Shown here in pieces: positions 58,124 through 64,000 of a DNA stretch of 64,000 nt. Source of the DNA: Carettochelys insculpta (Eukaryota > Chordata > Testudines > Carettochelyidae); contig NC_134138.1 of the NCBI RefSeq assembly GCF_033958435.1, forward strand, positions 263,415,798 through 263,479,797, in the 5' to 3' direction. Each line of letters starts with the position of its first letter. Position 1 is the stretch's first letter. The translations under genes and the position numbers were made by a program. Below the pieces are notes generated by a model. It did no database searches. It was given only the letters and a program-made list of their open reading frames with translations, and had not been told where the DNA came from.

Positions 58124-59588
58124 ATGGCAGCCAGCCAGCCCCCCAAGCGCCCCCAGAGCACCCCCCCACAATGGGAGCCAGGGCTCCCAGGCTGGCAGCC
58201 AGCCCAGGAAGAGGCAACGGGGCCCCGCCTGGATGGAGGCCAAGATCCGGGACCTGCTGGGGCTCTGGGGTGAGGAGAATGTGCTCCAGGTAATGGGGAG
58301 CAAGAGGCGGAACGCGGATGCGTTTGCTCGGCTTGCCGAGGGCCTGGCCGCCCGGGGTCACCCTGCCTGCACTCCTGACCACGTCAGGAGTAAGGTTAAG
58401 GAGCTATGGCAGGGTTACGCCCGGGCCCGGGATGCGGCCAGCTGATCTGGGGCCGCCCCCGCCACTTGCCCCTTTTACAGGGAGCTCAGGTCCATCCTGG
58501 GGCCCCGGCACACCTCCTCCCTGCCGGCCACTCTTGACACCTTGGCTGACGAGCCCCAGCAGGCCCCAGAGGCAGAGTCCGCCCCGGAGGCAAGCCCTGC
58601 ACCCCAGGGTTCCCCCCAGGAGCCCACCCTTGGGATGCCGGAGGAGAAGAAGAGGGACTCCTCCAGTGACGGGGGGCTCTGGATCGCCTTCCCATCCCGG
58701 AGCTCCAGCAGGGCGTCTGCCCAGAGGGTGTCCACCGACCATGGGAGCGGACCATCAGGTATGTACCCTCGCCCTGGTGTACACCCCTGGGGTTAAGGGG
58801 CAGGACAAGAGACATGACCATGGCCCCAAGGACAGCAGTGGCATGTCTCTCAGAAGAGTGCATCAGCCCTTGTCCCCCAGCAGGACAGTGCCATGCCCCA
58901 TCCCTGGGGATGGGGGGAGCAGAACCTAGGGTCCCCCGGGGGGGGGTGGGACACCCATCATCATCAGCAGCATCATCTCCCGGGGACGGGGATGGGGAAC
59001 CAGCAGCAGAGGGGTGGGGGGACAAGGGCCACGGGTCGGGGCCCACGCTAACGGCTGTCTCCACTCTTCTCCCCCCCGTCTTCCGCAGCTGCACCATCGG
59101 GGGGCCCGGAGAGTGCCGGCGAGGTGTCAGTGGTCCTGGAGAGCCCACCGGGGCCATCCCAGCAGGCCAGCCCCTCGGCAGAGCACTGACCAGCCCCAGG
59201 ACGGGGCTGACGGCAGAGCCACCAGAGGATGGCCACGGACCCCCAGCTGCTCACGACCCTCCGGCGTCAGCTGGAGGTATCTGAGTGGCGCCTGCGGGTG
59301 GAGGAGCGGTGGCTGGAGCTCCAAGAGCGAGCACTGGCCTGGCGCCAGGAGGCATGGGGGGCCTTCATGCGCACATTCGAGCGCATAGCAGAACACCTGG
59401 CCCCCCATGCCACTCTGCCCGCCGCTCCACCTGCCACTCTAACCGCCGTCCCACCACAGTCCACCACCCTGGGGCCTGCAGACACCCGCCGGCTGTATCT
59501 GCTGGTTCGCCTGGCCCCCACCCAGCCTCGGCCAGGGCTCCGGCCGAGGCGAGGGTCGCGCCCTCCAACCCCGGGCGCTGGACAGTAG
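58124..59588 (+). pseudogene. Harbinger Myb/SANT-like DNA-binding protein
   Basis: The second protein of PIF/Harbinger elements, which binds subterminal DNA and assists transposase. The likely start is the ATG at 58,124 (MAASQPPKRPQST). A C run at 58,161-58,167 marks a one-base shift into the frame holding the Myb/SANT-like trihelix: GPAWMEAKIRDLLGLWG, LQVMGSKRRNADAFARLAEG and VRSKVKELWQGY, with the three spaced Trp/aromatic positions largely kept. A TGA at 58,443-58,445 interrupts it, and the same frame continues with CPFYRELRSILG. The intron is 58,759-59,088 (GTATGT...CCGCAG). Exon 2 is in frame with the C-terminal part from 59,229, MATDPQLLTTLRRQLEVSEW followed by RLRVEERWLELQERALAWRQ, a Glu/Arg-rich coiled coil. 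Further TGAs lie at 59,187-59,189 and 59,208-59,210. Confidence 0.85.
58759..59088 (+). other. Predicted intron of the Myb-like gene
   Basis: The donor CAG|GTATGT and the acceptor CGTCTTCCGCAG| (with an upstream pyrimidine tract) join phase-1 codons so that the frame continues as AAPSGGPESAGEVSVVLESP. Inferred from consensus and frame only. Confidence 0.7.
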
Positions 59589-59887
59589 GGGTGTGGGGCC
59601 GAGGACGTGCCCCCCCACTTTGTACATATCCCCCATTATTTGTATATAGTTTGTGTTGGACCCCTGTTCTGTTATGGTACCTGCCCCCCCATGTAAATAG
59701 TTTCCCCCTTTTTTTCTATATATATATGGTATTAATAAGACATTTCACTGGTTGGTTTCAAAAAACAGGTCCATTTATTTGCAAGAAAAGTGGGGTGTGT
59801 GTGTGCTCTTGGGTGCTCTGTGGTTTGGGCATGGGGGCAGGGAGTGTTATGGAGGATGCGGGGGTGCAGTGGGTGGCCTGCCAGCCT

Positions 59888-61231
59888 TCACCCCGCAGCC
59901 TCGTCAAAATGGGCCCGCAGGGCCTCCTGGACCCGGATCCCCTCGGGGTCGACCTGGCGACTGGGGGCAGCGGGTGGCTGGACGTCAGCCCTGCCAGCCT
60001 CCACAGCCCAGCCCTGGAAGAAGGCCTCTCCCTTGCTCTCCACCAGGTTGTGGAGTGCGCTGCACGCGCCCACAGCCTGGGGGATGTTGGTGGGGCCCGC
60101 ATCAACGCAGGTGAGGAGACACCTCCAGCGCCCTTTGAGGCGGCCGAAAGTGCGCTCAACCACCTGGTACGCATGGTTCAAGCGCGTGTTGAACTGCTCC
60201 TGGCTGGCTGTGAGATGGCCCGTGTAAGGGTGCATGAGCCAGGGCTGGAGGGGCTACACCGCGTCTGCAACGACGCAGAGGGGAATGGTGGTGTCCCCGA
60301 CAGGGATCTCCCGCTGGGGGATGTAGGTCCCCGCCTCCAGCCGGTGGCACAGGCCCGAATTTCTGAATACCCGGGCGACGTGGGTGCTGCCAGGCCAGCC
60401 AACATAAATGTCCAGGAAGCAGCCCCAGCTGTCCACCAAGGCCTGGAGGACCACCGAATGGTAGCCCTTCCTCTTGAGGAAGCGTCCTCCACTGTGCTTC
60501 GGGGCACGGATGGGGATATGGGTCCCATCCAGAGCCCCAAAGCAATTTGGGAAGCCCAGGCTGGCAAACCCCACGATGGCAGCATGCGGGTCCCCAAGCC
60601 ACACGAGCCTATGGAGGAGCAGGGCATTGATTGCGCGGACGACCTGCAGGGGAAGGACATGAGAGAGCACAAGTGAGGGGTGTGCAGGGTGTGTCTGGCC
60701 CTCCACCCCAGGGCTCCCCCCTCCCAGGGCTCCTCTTACCTCCATGAGGACAGCCCCGACGGTGGCCTTGCTGACGCCAAACTGCTGCCCTACGGATTGG
60801 TAGCTGTCTGGAGTGGCCAGCTTCCAGACAACGATGCCGACCCGTTTCTCGACCGTGAGGGCACGTCGCATGGAGGTGTCCTGGTGCCGTAAGGCAGGGG
60901 TGAGCCACTGGCAGAGCTCCAGGAATGTCTGCCGGCTCATGTGGAAATTCTGGAGCCAGCGGTCATTGTTCCACTCGCTGAGCACCAGATGCTCCCACCA
61001 GTCGGTGCTCGTGGGGTAGCTCCACAGCCAGCGGTGTGTGCGGTGGCGGGGGGAGGGTCGGAGGGCAGCAAGGTCTGGGGCTGCTTCCTCATCCACTGGG
61101 GGCAGCTCCTCTTCCGGGAATAAAAGGTGGTCAGCTGCCTCCTGCATAGCATTGAGCAGGGCAAGCACTGCTCCTGCAGGGGCAGGTGTGTGGACCTCTG
61201 GCTGCCGCTGCTGCTGCTGCTAGGGGTCCAT
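59888..61231 (-). pseudogene. Harbinger DDE transposase, two stop codons
   Basis: Cuts and pastes the element using a DDE nuclease. The start ATG is at 61,229-61,231; codon 4 is TAG (61,220-61,222). The frame then runs through WWEHLVLSEWNNDRWLQNFH, FLELCQWLTPAL and VEKRVGIVVWKLATPDSYQS VGQQFGVSKATV (a helix-turn-helix-like region, shown as two parts). It continues to the first catalytic Asp in FGALDGTHIPI (Asp at 60,527-60,529), then YVGWPGSTHVARVFRNSG and VVADAV, which holds the expected second Asp. A TAG at 60,254-60,256 follows, then in the same frame PLQPWLMHPY and VVERTFGRLKGRW with the catalytic Glu at 60,155-60,157. The 96-bp intron is at 60,644-60,739. Usual family length is about 350-450 residues, so this copy is complete apart from the stops. 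In the WPGS block, the usual HD is HV. Confidence 0.9.
60644..60739 (-). other. Predicted 96-bp intron in the transposase gene
   Basis: Minus strand GAG|GTAAGAGG...CCCCTGCAG|GTCGTC. The length is divisible by three and without stops, so the unspliced frame stays open and adds 32 Gly/Pro/His-rich residues. These interrupt the region between the helix-turn-helix and the first catalytic block. Splicing at these sites restores family-like spacing (VLMEVVRAINALLL). Confidence 0.75.
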
Positions 61232-61379
61232 ACTGCTTCGACGAGGTGTGCGTGCTTGTGGCTCTGCAGACCGCATGCTGTGCAGGCTGAGTGTGTCTGG
61301 GAGGGGCCCTTTAAGGGAGCAGCTAGCTGTTGCCCCAGAGGTGCTAGTCCGCCCTGTGACCCTGCCTGCAGCTGTTCCT

Positions 61380-61574
61380 GGCACCCTTATTTCGATGTGG
61401 GCCACTTTGGCGTGTAGACGCTCCCTTGCAGTGCCTACTTCGATGTAGTGCTGCCCAACGTCGACGGCACCAGCCCTGGAGGACGTGTAGACACTATTCA
61501 TCGAAATAGCTTATTTCGATTTTGCTACATCGAAATAAGCTATTTCGATGTAGTGTCCCCGTGTAGACGTAGCT
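61380..61574. repeat. Right TIR and subterminal repeat region
   Basis: Contains TTATTTCGATGTGGGCCAC, CTACTTCGATGTAG, ATCGAAATAGC, TTATTTCGATTTTGC and TATTTCGATG before the terminus. It matches 14,635-14,833 of copy 2 and the left ends of copies 1 and 3. Confidence 0.75.
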
Positions 61575-61577
61575 TAA

Positions 61578-61850
61578 GAGTGTTTAAGACCTATGCAATT
61601 CACCTTAATTATCACCTGCCATCTTAGTTTCTTGAGATCTGATAACCTACACCCATGGAGTAGGACATACATATAGTACCTGGCCTACAGTGATGCATAA
61701 GCTTAACGCAGCCTGTTCCTTCAGCAATATTGCATGTAGTTGCAATACCTGACACAGATATATGAGACTGTTAAAGATGTACCTCTATTTATTTCCTAGA
61801 ATACCATTAGGCTTAACCCTGCTTCACTTACCTCCACTTATTGTAAGCTC
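61578..61850. other. Intergenic sequence, no gene seen
   Basis: Short AT-rich spacer between the Harbinger element and the CR1 remnant. Confidence 0.5.
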
Positions 61851-61854
61851 CCTT

Positions 61855-62775
61855 TTTGTGCCTAAGTTTTCCAAGGATTTCCCCAGTAAGCCAGTCTGGT
61901 GTCCTACCATATTTTACTTCTCTTGCTGCACAGTGGGACAGTTTCTTTCTGCACCTTCAATAGGGCTTCCTTAAAATACAGCCAGTTTTCCTGGACTCCT
62001 TTTCCTTTCATGGTAGCATCCCACAGGATTCTGCCCATCATGTTCCTGAAGGAGTCAGTCTGCTTTTCTGAAGTCCAAGGTGTGTAATTTACTGCTCTTT
62101 CCTTCCTTTGGTCATGATCCTGAAGTCTACCATCTCATGATTACTGCTTCCCAGGTTGTCACCCACCTCTACCTTCCCTATTACTTCCTCCCTGTTTGTA
62201 AGCAGCAGGTCAAGCTGTGCACAACCTCTGGTTGGGTCCTTCAGCACTTGTACCAAGGGCTCCCCAACATTCTCCAGAATCTTCCTGGACTGCTTGTATA
62301 CTGCCATGTTGGTCTCCCAACAGATGTCAGGGTAATTAAAGTCTCCCACAATAATCAGAGCCTGCGATCTGGAAACTTCTCTCAGATGTCCAAACAAAGC
62401 CTCATCTACCTCATCACCCTGATTTGGCAGCTTGTAGCAGACACCAACCACCACATCTCCAGTGTTGCCTACCCCACTAAGCTTGACCCACAGATTCTCA
62501 ACAGGCTTTTCTCCCTCTATGTACTGGAGCTCCAAGCAATCATATTGCCCTCTTACATACAGTGCAACTCCTCCTCCTCTCCCTTGCTTGTTCTTCCTGA
62601 ACAGTTTATACCCTTTCATGACAGCAGTCCAGTCATGTGAGTCATCCCACCAAGTCTGTTTTCCCAATCAAGTCATAGTTCTTGGACTGGGCCAGGGCTT
62701 TTAATCCTTCCTGCTTGTTACCCAGGCTTCTGGCAATGGTATACAAACAGCTTAGATAACCAGTTGACCTCCCCC
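61855..62775 (-). mobile_element. CR1 LINE 5'/middle segment, inverted
   Basis: Carries the CR1 endonuclease and the following linker on the minus strand, ending near 61,855 where the RT should begin. It abuts the plus-strand CR1 3' segment at about 62,780. The two halves may be one insertion with an inverted 5' part. Confidence 0.7.
62089..62667 (-). pseudogene. CR1 endonuclease fragment
   Basis: A 192-codon open frame with WWDDSHDWTAVMKGYKLFR, GRGGGVALYVRGQ, VVVGVCYKLPNQGDEVDEAL, ALIIVGDFNYPDICWE (metal-binding Asp/Asn), LDLLLTNREEVI and LGSSNHEMVDF (the catalytic SDH reads SNH). The SDH to SNH change would be expected to damage catalysis. The region after the frame, on the minus strand near 61,900-62,080, still reads as the linker beyond the endonuclease (FRKADSFRNMMGRILWDATM). 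The RT domain is absent from this segment. Confidence 0.8.
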
Positions 62776-62779
62776 CGCA

Positions 62780-63446
62780 GCTCTACTTTGAGTTGTAGTG
62801 GATGAAAAGTTGGACATGAGTCAACAGTGTGCTGCTGTAGCCAAGGCGGCTAATGGCATATTAGTTTGCATCAAGAGGAGCGTTGCCAGTAGATCCAGAG
62901 AAGCAATTATTCCTTTTTATTTGGCTTTGGTGAGGCCCCACCTGAAGTTCTGTGTTCAGTTCTAGGACCCCAATTATAGGAAGGATGTGAATGCACTGGA
63001 GAGGGTCCAGTGGAGGGCAACCAAAGTAATTAGGGGGCTGGAGCACATGACCTATGAAAAAAGGTTGAGGGAACTGGGTCTGTTTAGTCTGCAGAAGAGA
63101 AGACTGAGGTGGGGACTTGATAACAGCCTTCAACTTACTGAAGGGAGGTTGCAAAGAGGCTGTTCACAGTGGTCACAGCTGGCAGAACACAGAACAATGG
63201 TCTCACGTTGTGGCTGGGAAGGTCTAGGTTGACTATTAGGAAAAACTTTTTCACTAGGAGGGTGGTGAAGCATTGGAATGGTCTGCCCAGGAAGGTGGAG
63301 GAGTCTCCATCCCTGGCGGTGTTTAAGTCTCTGCTCAACACCACCCTGGCTGGGTTGATCTGATGGGTTTAGTCCTGCCTTGGGCAGGGGGCTGGACTTG
63401 ATGGCGTTTTTAAGGTCTCTTCCAGCTCTATTTTCTATGATTCTAC
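62780..63446 (+). mobile_element. CR1 LINE 3' segment
   Basis: On +, 'gttgtagtggatgaaaagtt' starts the C-terminal RT region ([20 protein letters not shown], then [16 protein letters not shown]). It is followed by the 3' region with 'ttgatctgatgggtttagtc', 'ggacttgatggcgtttttaa', 'ggtctcttccagctctattt' and the terminal TTCTATGATTCTA at about 63,431-63,444, the expected CR1 3' end. The coding part contains stops. Confidence 0.8.
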
Positions 63447-63657
63447 GAGAGGAACATTTAAATCACTTATTTGTTCTGTCTTCTGAATTAGTGCCCTGGA
63501 AGGAAATGAGACATGCCATTCCTGACATTGATTTATCTTCTCACCTCTATTCAAATCAAACAGCTGCGACACAGGCTGATCTGCTACAGGGAGTTACACA
63601 ATGCACTACATTTCCTGCTCTTTCTTACCATCTTCATTACAATGAGTTGTAAATCAC
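63447..63657. other. Intergenic sequence, no gene seen
   Basis: Short unique spacer, no supported feature. Confidence 0.5.
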
Positions 63658-63660
63658 CAT

Positions 63661-63809
63661 GGCCATGTCTACACTAGCCCAAATCTTCAAAATGGCCAGG
63701 GAAATAGCCATTTCAAAGATTACTAATATTCAGCGCCTCATTAGGATGCTGTCAGCCACAGCACTTCAAAACAGCCATCTCGAAGATTTGGGCTAGTGTA
63801 GATGTAGCC
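63661..63809. mobile_element. Harbinger-type MITE, 149 bp, CAT duplication
   Basis: The left GGCCATGTCTACACTAGCCC and right GGGCTAGTGTAGATGTAGCC ends are long inverted repeats that continue inwards (CAAATCTTC and GAAGATTTG). CAT flanks it at 63,658-63,660 and 63,810-63,812. The centre has CCATTTCAAAGATTACTAAT and CCTCATTAGGATGC. It has no coding capacity. Confidence 0.8.
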
Positions 63810-64000
63810 CATTTGTTTTATTTTTGAACAGCTGGCGCAATATGTCCCTTAATTTGAGTTTACAAAGCTTTGTGCTAGACATAGTCCTTTCTGCTGGTCA
63901 AAATTTACAACTGAATGGCTATGCAGGTTGTCCACATTCAATAAGCTTTTTTTTTTTTTAAAATAGAAAATACACAGAAGTCAGTCACTTGGTCTTAAAC

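Larger units (their letters stand above)
57687..61574 (+). mobile_element. Full-length PIF/Harbinger transposon (3.9 kb)
   Basis: The ends AGCCGCATCTACACG and GTGTAGACGTAGCT are imperfect inverted repeats flanked by TAA at 57,684-57,686 and 61,575-61,577. Subterminal DNA at both ends carries TTCGAAATAG/TATTTCGATG/TTCGAAGTAG words. It holds the two genes typical of this superfamily, a Myb/SANT-like protein on + (58,124-59,588) and a DDE transposase on - (59,888-61,231), arranged convergently. Both genes have one short intron and both contain stop codons, so the copy is dead but only lightly decayed. The 711/711/680-bp derivatives at 10,724, 14,123 and 46,228 share its ends. Confidence 0.92.

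Noticed and set aside
58318..58929. 203-codon plus-strand frame inside the Harbinger element
   Set aside because: A shifted frame over the Myb-like gene; the frame with the Myb/SANT motif is the real one.
59285..60676. 463-codon plus-strand frame across the Harbinger element
   Set aside because: Mostly the antisense of the minus-strand transposase, which carries clear DDE motifs. No domain on this strand.
1..64000. CRISPR array, bacterial operon or phage genes
   Set aside because: No spaced direct repeats, ribosome binding sites or dense gene packing; introns, SINEs and LINEs show a vertebrate nuclear genome.

Overview
This window looks like nuclear DNA from a reptile, most likely a turtle. 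I infer this from the repeat set: CR1 LINEs, Penelope-like elements (PLEs) with many short 3' fragments, a tRNA-derived SINE resembling the cryptodiran Cry family, MIR-like SINEs, and many small DNA transposons with GGCTACGTCTACAC-type ends. I found no host protein-coding gene that I can support. No host exon shows a recognisable domain, and no rRNA, functional tRNA, CRISPR array or bacterial operon is present. Nearly all protein homology comes from transposable elements.

Layout. Positions 1-22,600 are AT-rich intergenic DNA with short elements: PIF/Harbinger-type MITEs, a Tigger-like MITE, a hAT-type MITE, an RTE-like LINE 3' fragment and two 711-bp Harbinger deletion derivatives in opposite orientation. 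Positions 22,600-36,450 are different. They hold three GC/CpG-rich blocks (about 22.9-25.4, 32.7-33.3 and 34.75-36.4 kb), separated by AT-rich, repeat-poor sequence rich in TAATTA/ATTA motifs. This looks like promoter/CpG-island and conserved regulatory DNA around a developmental locus, but the gene cannot be named from the sequence. Positions 36,450-57,680 return to intergenic DNA, with three clear hAT-type MITEs that have 8-bp target duplications, a truncated PLE with reverse transcriptase and GIY-YIG remnants, CR1 and SINEs.

The most informative feature is 57,687-61,574, a complete 3.9-kb PIF/Harbinger element with terminal inverted repeats and a TAA target duplication. It carries two convergent genes: a Myb/SANT-like DNA-binding protein on + and a DDE transposase on -. 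Each has one recognisable intron and both are broken by stop codons. Three elements elsewhere (10,724-11,434; 14,123-14,833; 46,228-46,907) are internal-deletion derivatives of this family. Two still carry the transposase start codon and an intact fourth codon where the long copy has a stop. The window ends with a CR1 that appears to have an inverted 5' part and a 149-bp Harbinger-type MITE.

I did not find convincing evidence of a previously undescribed system. The best leads are the Harbinger autonomous/non-autonomous pair, the hairpin-shaped PLE-derived repeats, and the unassigned CpG-island and candidate enhancer block.
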